From: an uncultured SAR86 cluster bacterium
GTDB lineage: Bacteria; Pseudomonadota; Gammaproteobacteria; Magnimaribacterales; D2472
Assembly: GCA_902509555.1 (NCBI GenBank)
Contig: CABWYS010000002.1
Coordinates: forward strand, 65,478-110,408
Direction of reading: 5' to 3'
Length of the DNA: 44,931 bases
Below are positions 1 to 7,956 of the stretch, piece after piece. Positions within the stretch are counted from its first letter, which is position 1, and each line of letters opens with the position of its first letter. The notes beneath the pieces were generated by a model, which made no database searches, was not told the DNA's origin, and saw only the letters and a list, made by a program, of their open reading frames with translations. Position numbers and translations under genes: made by a program.

Positions 1-1302
1 CTTGTAGCCCCAGTCTCCTGTTCGCAACCATCGATCATTGGTGAGAGCAGCAGCAGATGCTTCTGGATTATTGTAATAGCCCAGCATTACCGAGGGACTT
101 TGAACATGTATCTCACCTTCTACGGAATCTACTGTAATTAACTTACCCTCTTCATCCCTTAATTCAATTTTAATGCTTGGCATTGATTGACCTGGTGAAG
201 AAGGTTCTGCTTTGAGTGTTTCACCCCAATTAATAATAGTAATAGCGCCTGATTCAGTAAGCCCGTAACCATAACCAAAACTATACTCAGAATTGGGGAA
301 AACTGCTTTTGTTCTTTCGATTAGTTCAGGAGGCATGGGGGCTCCGCCACCCCCAACAACTAAAACGCTTTCAAGATTTAAATTTTTTGCTTCAGCCTCA
401 TCTAACAATCTCTTAAGAGCTGTTGGCACAGCTCCACCCCAAGAAGTAACGCTAAATTTTTGTATTAATTTAATCACCTTATCTGCTAGAAATCTTCCGT
501 CATAAACCAGGGTTGTAGAGCCTGCAAATAAGCTCGTTACAGCTCCCGCAGATAAACCTGAAACATGAAATAAAGGAGATGTGAGCAAGCTGGTTGGTGT
601 GTTCTCTGACCAATCAATCCCATAGCTTGATGAATGCTGAGAAACAGCAGCGCCTTGAAGCATTTGTAATGTTGAATTAGCAATCATGGATCGATGCGAG
701 GTCATCACACCCTTCGGTGTTCCTGTTGTCCCTGAGGTATATAAAAGACAGGCACACTCATCTTCATCTATACGGATAAAAGACTTAAGTTCTTCGGCGT
801 ATGAAGATAAATCTAAATCTTCAAAAATGAGGGTTGGATGCTTTACTTGATCAGCAATCCTATCAAACCGTTTTTGATCACAAACAATAACATTTGGATC
901 AGCAGCATCTATGGCCTTGATAGCTTCAGAACCTTTCCACCACCCATTCAAACCGCAAGCGATCGCACCAATGCTTACAGTAGCCCAAAAAAATATAATC
1001 CATTCAGGGCGATTAGCAGCATAAATAGCAACCCTGTCTCCAGGTTTGACATTATGTTGTGATTGCAAAATATGAGCTGCTTTTTTTACCAATGTAAGAT
1101 GTTGAATAAAGCTGATAACTTTATCTTGATAGATCAAATAGGGTTTTTCACCATGGCTTGCAGAAAGCTCAATAAAATCTACCAATGATCTAGGTCGATT
1201 TTTAAAAACATCCATCTCCACACCAAGAACATTTTCTTGATGAATCTCAAAAAAAGATTGGCTCTCTACCAAAGCTTGTATGTATTTATCGGAGTGCATC
1301 AT
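1..1302 (-). CDS. Acyl-CoA synthetase (AMP-forming), 3' end cut by window edge
   Basis: Reading leftward from the ATG at 1302 the frame stays open for 434 codons to the window edge, so the C-terminal part lies outside. It belongs to the ANL adenylating family, which activates a carboxylic acid to acyl-AMP and then acyl-CoA. The phosphate-binding P-loop LLYTSGTTGTPKG, a GYGYGLTESG adenine-binding segment and the WLRTGDWGYK motif near the cut end are all visible. A second ATG lies directly after the first. An early NGWW segment resembles the NSWW of the synthetase at 21583-23292, so the two are likely of one subfamily. It is divergent from the SDR pair at 1466-3044. Substrate cannot be read from sequence; a fatty or cyclic acid is a reasonable guess. 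Confidence 0.9.
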   Translation of the reverse strand, partial: MMHSDKYIQALVESQSFFEIHQENVLGVEMDVFKNRPRSLVDFIELSASHGEKPYLIYQDKVISFIQHLTLVKKAAHILQSQHNVKPGDRVAIYAANRPEWIIFFWATVSIGAIACGLNGWWKGSEAIKAIDAADPNVIVCDQKRFDRIADQVKHPTLIFEDLDLSSYAEELKSFIRIDEDECACLLYTSGTTGTPKGVMTSHRSMIANSTLQMLQGAAVSQHSSSYGIDWSENTPTSLLTSPLFHVSGLSAGAVTSLFAGSTTLVYDGRFLADKVIKLIQKFSVTSWGGAVPTALKRLLDEAEAKNLNLESVLVVGGGGAPMPPELIERTKAVFPNSEYSFGYGYGLTESGAITIINWGETLKAEPSSPGQSMPSIKIELRDEEGKLITVDSVEGEIHVQSPSVMLGYYNNPEASAAALTNDRWLRTGDWGYK

Positions 1303-1465
1303 TGAGATTTTACTATCTTACAAATACATTCATCAATCAACGAGTATCAACTGAATTATTTTTTGTCAATAATTGATATAAATATTCCGACATTGTTCGC
1401 AAACTCATGATTCGTTATAGTTGGTTAGATACAATTAAACAACTAAATTTTATATAAAAAAGACT
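1303..1465. promoter_or_regulatory. Divergent intergenic region with a possible rightward promoter
   Basis: This 163-bp AT-rich gap separates the leftward acyl-CoA synthetase from the rightward SDR pair and must hold promoters for both. On the plus strand TTGTTC (1393-1398) and TATAGT (1416-1421) are 17 bp apart and form a weak sigma70-like pair. TACAAT at 1430-1435 is an alternative -10. I see no strong palindrome or terminator. Confidence 0.3.
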
Positions 1466-2230
1466 ATGTCAGATAAAAACAAAAAATCGCTAGCCGTAAT
1501 TACTGGCGGTGCCTCAGGCATTGGATTAAGTACAGTCAAACGTTTTTTAAATGAAGGCTATGAAGTATTGATTTTAGATGCTAATAAAGAAGCAGGAGAG
1601 GTATCATTAAATAACCTTAAATCAGATACTTGTAATGTTAATTTTTTACATTGTGATATTACCAACCACTCTCAAATAGATGCAATTTTTGAAGACTTGC
1701 ATGCAAAAAATTGCCCGGCTCATGTGCTAGTTAATTGTGCTGGTATCAGTCCAGCCTTAAACCCATTACATCAATATTCAGTCGAGGAATGGCATAGAAC
1801 CATTGCTATTAATTTACATGGTACCTTTTATGCTTGTCGAGAATTCTTAAAACTAGCCACAGCATTAAAAATTAATGAAGGATCAATTGTCAATGTTGCA
1901 TCGATTATGGGAGTTAGAGCTAGCGCAGCCCAAGCCCCTTATGCAGCATCTAAGCATGCTGTTGTAGGTTTAACCAAATCAATTGCCCAGGATTATGCCA
2001 CCATGAATATCAGGGCAAATGCTATTGGTCCAGGTGTAATTGATACCCCTATGAATACTGAATTAATGAAAGATGACAACATCATGCAATACATGCTTCA
2101 ACGTATTCCTATGAAGAGAGTTGCAACGTCAGACGAGGTAGCCAACTTAATTTATTTCTTAGCTTCATCTGAGGCATCTTATATAACTGGATCCTACTAC
2201 CCTATTGATGGTGGGTATCTTGCAAGTTGA
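1466..2230 (+). CDS. Short-chain dehydrogenase/reductase (SDR)
   Basis: A 254-residue classical SDR, an NAD(P)(H)-dependent oxidoreductase that interconverts alcohols and ketones. The nucleotide-binding TGGASGIG motif sits at residues 13-20, the structural NCAG motif follows the fourth strand, and the catalytic Ser precedes a YAASK (Tyr-x3-Lys) pair. The C-terminus has the usual ITGSYYPIDGGY segment, so the length is complete. It overlaps the start of the next SDR by about 23 bp, which suggests translational coupling. With the divergent acyl-CoA synthetase it probably belongs to a lipid or alicyclic-compound pathway; the substrate is not readable. Confidence 0.9.
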   Translation: MSDKNKKSLAVITGGASGIGLSTVKRFLNEGYEVLILDANKEAGEVSLNNLKSDTCNVNFLHCDITNHSQIDAIFEDLHAKNCPAHVLVNCAGISPALNPLHQYSVEEWHRTIAINLHGTFYACREFLKLATALKINEGSIVNVASIMGVRASAAQAPYAASKHAVVGLTKSIAQDYATMNIRANAIGPGVIDTPMNTELMKDDNIMQYMLQRIPMKRVATSDEVANLIYFLASSEASYITGSYYPIDGGYLAS

Positions 2231-3044
2231 TATTTTTAAAAATAAAACTGCTCTGATCACTGGCGCTGCCAGCGGAATTGGTAGAGGTCTAGCATTGCAT
2301 GCTGCAAAACTGCAGATGAATGTTGTCTTGATGGATCTCAATAGGGATGCCTTATACGAAACTCATAGCTTGATGCATGATTGTCCCTCCATGGTAATTA
2401 AGTGTGATGTTTCTAACCTTGAAGAATTTACACAAGCTAAAGAAAAAATTAAAGGTGAGTTTGGTATTGTTCATTACCTATTTAATAATGCGGGAATATT
2501 TTTAGAGGGTCGAGCCTGGAAAGCTGATCAGAAAAATTGGAAACGAATTGTTGATGTAAATTTAATGAGTGTAATTTATGGTTTAAATCTCTTTGTTGAT
2601 GAGATGATCGCCAGCCAAGAGCGTTGCCATATTATCAATACATCCTCTATGGCAGGCATCATCGTTGGCCCTGCTCTTGCCCCTTATACAACGACCAAGC
2701 ATGCAGTTGTAGGTTTAACTCGAACCTTGCATGAAGATCTAGCAGACAATGATAACGTTGGAGCATCCGTTCTTTGTCCTGGATTGGTTCAAACCAATAT
2801 CATCGAAAGAGATCACCTTGGCTTAGATATTGATGAATCCTCAATTGACCAGCACGAAAGCGCCAAGAACAACGCTCAGTGGCTTGCTGATGGTGTTAAA
2901 GAAGGCATGACTCCAGAAGACTTAGCTATCATTGTTTTTGAGAAAATTGAAAACGATGAATTTTGGATATTGACTCATCCAGAGTTCATAGAGGTTTACT
3001 CAGGCTACTCAACAGAACTTATTGAATCATCAACTAAAGAATAA
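2208..3044 (+). CDS. Short-chain dehydrogenase/reductase (SDR), second of tandem pair
   Basis: An SDR of about 278 residues with ALITGAASGIG, NNAGIF, a catalytic Ser in INTSS and YTTTK. After the catalytic core it has a longer C-terminal tail with a PEDLA segment, typical of SDRs that lack the common DGG ending. Start choice is uncertain: TTG 2205, ATG 2208, GTG 2211 and TTG 2220 are all in frame. The Rossmann core starts soon after 2220, and GGTGGG at 2210-2214 could serve that TTG as a ribosome site. ATG 2208 is given as the conventional choice. It overlaps the preceding SDR and ends 3 bp from the convergent phytase gene. The two SDRs differ clearly and are not a recent duplication. Confidence 0.88.
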   Translation: MVGILQVDIFKNKTALITGAASGIGRGLALHAAKLQMNVVLMDLNRDALYETHSLMHDCPSMVIKCDVSNLEEFTQAKEKIKGEFGIVHYLFNNAGIFLEGRAWKADQKNWKRIVDVNLMSVIYGLNLFVDEMIASQERCHIINTSSMAGIIVGPALAPYTTTKHAVVGLTRTLHEDLADNDNVGASVLCPGLVQTNIIERDHLGLDIDESSIDQHESAKNNAQWLADGVKEGMTPEDLAIIVFEKIENDEFWILTHPEFIEVYSGYSTELIESSTKE

Positions 3045-3047
3045 AAA

Positions 3048-4094
3048 CTACTTACTTTTATTTATAGATTTAAGAATGGGCTTAAAAGGAACAATTTTAA
3101 AGTTTTGATTCTTCAGCTCTTTCCCATCATAGTTATAACCGTCCTGAGCAACCAATAGGCCTTTAGAAAATTTACCTCTGAGATTGTGATTGGTGACAGC
3201 GATTCCATCAGTTTCTGATGTGCCATCAATCCCTTGTGGATCATCATCAATGGTAAAACTTGAGATAAATTCATGAGGATAAATTCGATTGTAAACGTTG
3301 TATTTATTATCTCCCTGAGATGAAAGAAAAATGTAGCCCTCTTTTTCAGAGGTTTTATAAATTGTAAGTCCCTCTGGATCACCGCCAATATTTCCCTCTC
3401 GAGAATCTACAATAAACGGACTTTCAAATGGAAATTCATTATTTAAGTTATAAGCTTTTAAAACTCCATTCACCTCTTCTTCTGAAATAAAGACCGTTTT
3501 ATTTTCATCATCAAAAACGCAGCCTTCTGATTCGCCTCCATTGCTGAAGGTTCCTATGAGTGTTCGAGTCTGAGGTACCCACAACTCAACGCGAGGACCC
3601 TTATCCTCTGTAATGAAAACAATGGGTACTCCGTCTATTAAGCCAGCACAAATACCATAGACATCTATATTGGTTGGTATGGTTATTGACTGCATGGACA
3701 GATCAAAAAGGTTTTCTGAATGAACAATATTTTTAAAAAATTCTTGTTGATTAAATTCCCAAAACTCAATTGATTGAGCTGTTCTATTTGATGCAGCTAA
3801 ATAAATTTTATTATCAGCCTGTCTTACATCTATATTATTTATTTCGCCTAGCGCAGCATATGATATTTTTTTTCCAGAAAGATCATATAAATAAATCCCT
3901 GCTCGCTTATCAGTTCCAAAGATAAGTGATTGTGTTGGATTGCTGAAATTGACAACTATTGCTGGGTCATCTGCAGCATCGCCACTCGTTGCAACTGGAT
4001 CCGTCTCGGCAATCGCACTGATAAAGTTGTCATTGGAACAACCAACCAATAAGAAAATATTTAATATTATAGATAGTTTTACAAACTTAGACAT
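3048..4094 (-). CDS. Beta-propeller phytase (3-phytase), lipoprotein
   Basis: Predicted calcium-dependent beta-propeller phytase that releases inorganic phosphate from inositol hexakisphosphate. Both family signatures are visible: a DAADDPAI motif near residue 40, with Val where Trp is common, and NNIDVRQ near residue 85. Later acidic loops such as DGTSETDGIAV match calcium and phosphate-site loops. The N-terminus is a lipoprotein signal ending LLVGC, with the lipidated Cys at 19 followed by Ser, so outer-membrane sorting is expected. Length, 348 residues, is normal for the family. It is the last gene of a leftward operon behind PiT and a porin, 38 bp after the porin, which supports a phosphate-scavenging role. 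Confidence 0.88.
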   Translation of the reverse strand: MSKFVKLSIILNIFLLVGCSNDNFISAIAETDPVATSGDAADDPAIVVNFSNPTQSLIFGTDKRAGIYLYDLSGKKISYAALGEINNIDVRQADNKIYLAASNRTAQSIEFWEFNQQEFFKNIVHSENLFDLSMQSITIPTNIDVYGICAGLIDGVPIVFITEDKGPRVELWVPQTRTLIGTFSNGGESEGCVFDDENKTVFISEEEVNGVLKAYNLNNEFPFESPFIVDSREGNIGGDPEGLTIYKTSEKEGYIFLSSQGDNKYNVYNRIYPHEFISSFTIDDDPQGIDGTSETDGIAVTNHNLRGKFSKGLLVAQDGYNYDGKELKNQNFKIVPFKPILKSINKSK

Positions 4095-4132
4095 ATTTGC
4101 ATTGTAACTCCAACGCTCTTGTATTTAAATTT

Positions 4133-5077
4133 TTAGAATTTGTATTCTATGCCAATTGAAAAAATATCTTTAGCTTTTCTTTTATTGGAAGTCTCTAGTT
4201 GAGAATAGAATGCAAAAATCTTGGATGATTTCCTTAACTGATAATCGTAGCCGATTGTTGTATGCTTGCCTGAATCAATTTTCATACTTGATGAGGCGCT
4301 CTGAATATTAAATGTGCCTTTTGGACCAATTCTTCTTGAGAAACTAATAACATGACCATTCTTTGTTATACCCGAAGCAAGATTTTTAGTCTTTTGATTT
4401 AGCAACCCGAGCTTTGATTTGTCTAGTGGAATTAAAATCGCGAGTCTTGAGGCGTCATACCCCTTCATTGAGTCGTCAACCCCAATAGCTGCTTGAAATA
4501 GATCTCCAGAAAAATTAACTGAGTAAGATCTATACTTCTTACCGGAAGATGAGGGATTCTTGATGGAATTAAATGTTGCAGAAATCTTCCCCATATACTT
4601 TGGGGTTGTATAACCAATAAAATCTTCTAAACGATTTTCACCATGCAAAATATTCTTTATATCTGGAGCCAGGTCATTGTATAGATCTATTTTTAATTGA
4701 GATTTTTTGAAAGCGGAATCATGTGTGCCAGCAAAAAGCATGCCTAGATCTGTTTGAATGCCAATAAAGGTATTGCGTTGTTTAAAAGTCCCGTTATCAC
4801 CACTTGCTTTTCCATCAACAGGATCAAATCCATACTCTACTTGATAAACTAGCTTAAGATTGGAATTTTTAGGTAATAAAAAATTACCTTTAATGCCAAA
4901 CTTTGACTCATTGCTTTTGATATCAGTTTCGGTGCCCTTTAAAAAATTATTTGAAATAGATTGAGAGTCAATAGCTATTCTTCCATAATACTTATGCGAA
5001 GCATAAATATTACTGCTAATACCTATAATTAGACAAATAACAAAATAAAAATTTATATTTAAAAATCTAGTATTCAT
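4133..5077 (-). CDS. Outer-membrane porin (general bacterial porin type)
   Basis: A 314-residue protein with a signal peptide (hydrophobic residues about 9-24, cleavage probably after IYA) and a mature part of alternating beta-strand pattern ending in Tyr-Lys-Phe, the usual C-terminal Phe of outer-membrane barrels. The start of the mature part (YYGRIAIDSQS) and motifs such as FIGIQTDLG and YQVEYGFD match Gram-negative trimeric porins. It lies 3 bp after the PiT gene and 38 bp before the phytase gene, so a role in passing phosphate or phosphorylated solutes through the outer membrane is a fair inference. It does not look like an OprP sequence, and selectivity cannot be read. Confidence 0.82.
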   Translation of the reverse strand: MNTRFLNINFYFVICLIIGISSNIYASHKYYGRIAIDSQSISNNFLKGTETDIKSNESKFGIKGNFLLPKNSNLKLVYQVEYGFDPVDGKASGDNGTFKQRNTFIGIQTDLGMLFAGTHDSAFKKSQLKIDLYNDLAPDIKNILHGENRLEDFIGYTTPKYMGKISATFNSIKNPSSSGKKYRSYSVNFSGDLFQAAIGVDDSMKGYDASRLAILIPLDKSKLGLLNQKTKNLASGITKNGHVISFSRRIGPKGTFNIQSASSSMKIDSGKHTTIGYDYQLRKSSKIFAFYSQLETSNKRKAKDIFSIGIEYKF

Positions 5078-5080
5078 TGC

Positions 5081-6331
5081 CTAGACTCCAAATATAATCC
5101 TCAGAAGCACGTAGAATAAAACAGTAAAAGCAGCTCCAGCTGGTATTGTTACAAGCCATGAAGCAATAATTCTTTTGATTGAGGCAAAGTCAAGATGCTC
5201 TGCTCCTTTAGCTAAACCAACACCTATAACTCCACCAACTAAAGTGTGAGTTGTTGAGATTGGAAATCCTAAATAAGATGCAGCTACGACTGTTGATGCT
5301 GTTGCCATTTCTGCTGAGAATCCAAGGCTAGGTGTAAGAGCGGTAATTTTTCTACCAACAGTTTTTATAACTCTTGATCCAAGGGTAGCTAAACCAAAAA
5401 CTATACCAATTCCACCAATAAATAAAACCCAGGGACTAATGGCTGCTTTAGAGCCAATTGCACCAGTATCAACAACGCTTACAATTGCAGCCAATGGGCC
5501 AATTGCATTAGCAACATCATTAGAACCATGAGCAAATGCCATAGCGCTAGCTGAAACAATCATTAACAACCCAAATGCAAATTCAATACCGCCCTCTCGC
5601 ATAATCTGTTGTTTATTGTTTCTTAAGAAAAATGCTGTTGCCAGTCCAACTAGGGAGCTAAATATTGCAATGAATAAATAAACTTCATTATCACTGAACT
5701 CAACTCCAACATGCTTCAAACCCTTCCTTGCCGTAACTAGGGAAATGACTGCAGCAACAAGAAAGCTATAAAAAGGTATATATTTTATTGCCGCTTCGCC
5801 TGGATTTGATCTATCTAAAATAAGCTTTTTAGCAGAAATGTATAAACCAAATGCTAATGTCCCAGAAAATAACGGAGAAGTAACCCAGCTCATAGCAATA
5901 TTGCCTACTTTTCCCCATGAAACTGCATCAACCCCTTTGGTGATTAAAACAAAACCAATAATAGATCCAACAATTGTATGAGTTGTTGAAACAGGCCAGC
6001 CTCTTAAACTTGCGACATACAACCAAGTTCCGCCAGCAAGAAGTGCCGATAGCATACCGATTACAAAGATGTTAGTTTCATCAACATATAACTGAGGATC
6101 TACGATCCCCTTTCTGATTGTCGATGTTACTTCGCCACCAGCAAGAAACGCACCTAGAAATTCAAATATTGCTGCAATAATAATTGCTTGTTTGATAGTG
6201 ATGGCTCTACTGCCTACTGATGTTCCCATGGAATTAGCAACATCGTTTGCCCCGATGCCAAACGCCATAAAAAAGCCGATGAAGCCAGCTATAAGTAATA
6301 TTGTGTAGGGTTCTAAAAATAAAGTTTCCAT
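5081..6331 (-). CDS. pitA: PiT-family inorganic phosphate transporter
   Basis: A 416-residue inner-membrane transporter that moves inorganic phosphate with a cation. The two inverted PiT half-signatures are visible: GANDVANSMGTSVGSRAI near residue 27 and AHGSNDVANAIGPLAAI near residue 267. Each is followed by a PVSTTHTIVG or PISTTHTLVGG segment. About ten to twelve hydrophobic segments cover the chain, with a hydrophilic loop near the middle. Family members take phosphate, some with Na+ in marine bacteria. First of three tightly spaced genes with porin and phytase; no PhoU-like gene accompanies it here. A Pho-box-like repeat lies 125 bp upstream. The symbol is by family and does not imply proven orthology. 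Confidence 0.92.
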   Translation of the reverse strand: METLFLEPYTILLIAGFIGFFMAFGIGANDVANSMGTSVGSRAITIKQAIIIAAIFEFLGAFLAGGEVTSTIRKGIVDPQLYVDETNIFVIGMLSALLAGGTWLYVASLRGWPVSTTHTIVGSIIGFVLITKGVDAVSWGKVGNIAMSWVTSPLFSGTLAFGLYISAKKLILDRSNPGEAAIKYIPFYSFLVAAVISLVTARKGLKHVGVEFSDNEVYLFIAIFSSLVGLATAFFLRNNKQQIMREGGIEFAFGLLMIVSASAMAFAHGSNDVANAIGPLAAIVSVVDTGAIGSKAAISPWVLFIGGIGIVFGLATLGSRVIKTVGRKITALTPSLGFSAEMATASTVVAASYLGFPISTTHTLVGGVIGVGLAKGAEHLDFASIKRIIASWLVTIPAGAAFTVLFYVLLRIIFGV

Positions 6332-6455
6332 ATAAAAAATTTAATTAGTGAGAATATGGAACTAATTAGAATGTATTTATTTGAATATTAAATTACCTTT
6401 AAGTAACAATTTGATTTATTTTGTAACATTTCAACGAAGAGAATGACTTCGAATT

Positions 6456-6473
6456 GTCACAAATAGTTTACAG
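6456..6473 (-). promoter_or_regulatory. Pho-box-like direct repeat upstream of pitA
   Basis: On the minus strand CTGTAAA and TTGTGAC are spaced by four bases, giving the 11-bp period of a PhoB site. The match to the E. coli half-site CTGTCAT is only partial. It shares the style of the better repeat at 6660-6688. No convincing -10 follows at the expected distance, so this is a weak candidate, made more likely by the PhoB gene in the same window. Confidence 0.3.
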
Positions 6474-6515
6474 CTGGGATAGCTGCTAATTATGAGGAGG
6501 AATTATATTATTTTT

Positions 6516-6641
6516 TTATGAGAAATAAATTACAGCAGATAAAACTACCCACATTGATAGAAATCCAAACATTTGCATTTCGTTTGCTTTAGATGTCTTG
6601 GGGATCAAGCCCTGCTGCTTAAGTACTTTTTTTGTGTTCAT
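6516..6641 (-). CDS. 41-residue putative membrane peptide upstream of pitA
   Basis: A complete small reading frame from ATG 6641 to TAA at 6516-6518. It has a basic N-terminus (MNTKKVLKQQGLIPKTSK) followed by a hydrophobic stretch (about residues 24-40, FGFLSMWVVLSAVIYF), which suggests a single membrane segment with a cytoplasmic basic tail. An AAGGAAA ribosome site lies about 8 bases before the ATG. It sits alone in the 426-bp gap between pitA and the TetR gene, in the same direction as pitA, with Pho-box-like repeats directly upstream. I do not recognise the family. Good ribosome site and transmembrane profile argue for a real gene, and position suggests a link to phosphate uptake. Confidence 0.6.
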   Translation of the reverse strand: MNTKKVLKQQGLIPKTSKANEMQMFGFLSMWVVLSAVIYFS

Positions 6642-6659
6642 AATTCTAGTTTCCTTTGC

Positions 6660-6688
6660 GACACAATAATGTCACAGAAATGACACAA
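6660..6688 (-). promoter_or_regulatory. Triple 11-bp-periodic Pho-box-like repeat
   Basis: On the minus strand three 7-base units, TTGTGTC, CTGTGAC and TTGTGTC, are separated by ATTT and ATTA, an exact 11-bp period as in arrays bound by PhoB. On the plus strand the same bases contain GACACAATA twice, 22 bp apart, and an inverted pair TGTCA/TGACA at 6670-6685. A -10-like TATATT at 6694-6699 follows on the plus strand, so the element might instead, or also, be the operator of the TetR gene at 6758. Only 18 bases separate it from the 41-aa peptide start. Confidence 0.45.
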
Positions 6689-6757
6689 TACATTATATTT
6701 TTAATTTTAGCTACATTTATTTGTTTTATTTACAACAAATGTCGATAATAAGAAATC

Positions 6758-7351
6758 ATGCAAAAACCCAAGCAAAAAAGAAGTATAGAGCGGATTAATA
6801 AGATTTTAGATGCGTCTAATGATCTATTGAATGAAGGCAGTGTTGAATCTCTCACGATTGCAAAAATTTCTGAATTTGCAGATTTAAAACGTACCTCTAC
6901 TTATAAATTCTTTGAAACTCCAGATGAAATCAAGCAGGCCTTAATCAAGAGATATATTCAGGATTGCAATACACATCTTGAAAAAAATCTAACCAAAAAT
7001 TCAGAGGGAGATTATTCAGCGTGTTTAAAAGAATGTGCTGTCTCGATAATTGAATTCTTTCAAAGTAATTCAGGCGCACAAAAGCTAATCCTTGAAAACA
7101 CTGTCTCCCCCCCTATCTTGAGTTCAGATCTGCATGAAATAGCAGAAACTATATTGAAACATATAGAAAAATCTGTGGGGCTGCCAAATATGTTTAATAA
7201 ATCAGGAGTTTTTTTAGTAGTGACTCAAATTGTTATCTCTATCCTCTCATTGAACACTAAAGAAAATTCGGGACTTACTGATGTAGGGCTTAACGAAGCA
7301 GTCCGCGCTGCTAATGCCTATCTTTTGAGTTGTATTGCAGCACCTGCTTAG
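6758..7351 (+). CDS. TetR-family transcriptional regulator
   Basis: A 197-residue regulator. The N-terminal TetR helix-turn-helix is clear: ILDASNDLLNEG, then LTIAKISEFADLKRTSTYKFF around residues 37-57, where TetR proteins carry the recognition helix before a Tyr/Phe-Phe pair. The C-terminal two-thirds is helical and unconserved, as expected for a ligand domain. Its stop overlaps by 4 bp the end of the convergent SnoaL-like gene. Repeats at 6660-6690, just upstream, could be its own operator. The target genes are unknown; nearest candidates are the 41-aa peptide, pitA operon and the SnoaL-like gene. Confidence 0.85.
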   Translation: MQKPKQKRSIERINKILDASNDLLNEGSVESLTIAKISEFADLKRTSTYKFFETPDEIKQALIKRYIQDCNTHLEKNLTKNSEGDYSACLKECAVSIIEFFQSNSGAQKLILENTVSPPILSSDLHEIAETILKHIEKSVGLPNMFNKSGVFLVVTQIVISILSLNTKENSGLTDVGLNEAVRAANAYLLSCIAAPA

Positions 7352-7830
7352 GGGCTGCCTGCGAAAATTACCTTTAGTAATTCTTCATCTATTTGTAAGT
7401 TCAAGGATGAGCGACCGGAAAATATGGTTTCTTTGATCAACCACTGATCATCAATTTTTTGATACACATCATGATACTCGCCCTGCAAGGTTATGATTGA
7501 TGAATTTTCTGTATTAATTAAATTGTACGTTAGCGACCAATGACCAGTTGCATGGCTGGCATCGATGATTTTAATAATTGGGTTGTGCGCATGATGAGAT
7601 TCAAGCATGTAGTCATGGCATGCGGCCTCTTGAAAAACTTTTGCTAGATCATCTCTATTTGTAAAAGAGCCCACTGGCCCATAATCAATTTTGCAATCAG
7701 AGATAACAAAGGTTCCAATCATAGCTTTCACATCTTTTGCATCACATGCATTAAGATATGTATGTTTTAAGTGTTGGATAGCCAGAATATCTTCTAGCTC
7801 TTGAACACGTTTTTCTAAATCACCACTCAT
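7348..7830 (-). CDS. SnoaL-like / NTF2-fold protein
   Basis: A 160-residue single-domain protein of the SnoaL-like (NTF2-fold) type: an N-terminal helix (KRVQELEDILAIQHLKHTYLNACDAKD), a segment on loss of activity and cofactor-free fold residues (DCKIDYGPVGSF), a conserved SHHAHNPIIKIID strand, TGHWSLTY, and a closing strand pair with YHDVYQKIDDQWLIKET. Family members are polyketide cyclases, steroid isomerases or dehydratases, or have no known function. It overlaps the convergent TetR gene by 4 bp. The reaction cannot be assigned. Confidence 0.75.
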   Translation of the reverse strand: MSGDLEKRVQELEDILAIQHLKHTYLNACDAKDVKAMIGTFVISDCKIDYGPVGSFTNRDDLAKVFQEAACHDYMLESHHAHNPIIKIIDASHATGHWSLTYNLINTENSSIITLQGEYHDVYQKIDDQWLIKETIFSGRSSLNLQIDEELLKVIFAGSP

Positions 7831-7956
7831 CAGGATATATTAATACTTTTGTGATCTCATGATAAATTTTTTATTATTCTTGGATTCATCAATACAATCT
7901 CAAGATACAATAACCCTCAAATAAACTCTTTATAAATAAGGTCTTTAACAAATTTT

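Noticed and set aside
6670-6685. Hairpin TGTCA/TGACA as RNA terminator
   Set aside because: Only 5 bp of stem without a T tract; it is better explained as part of the protein-binding repeat.
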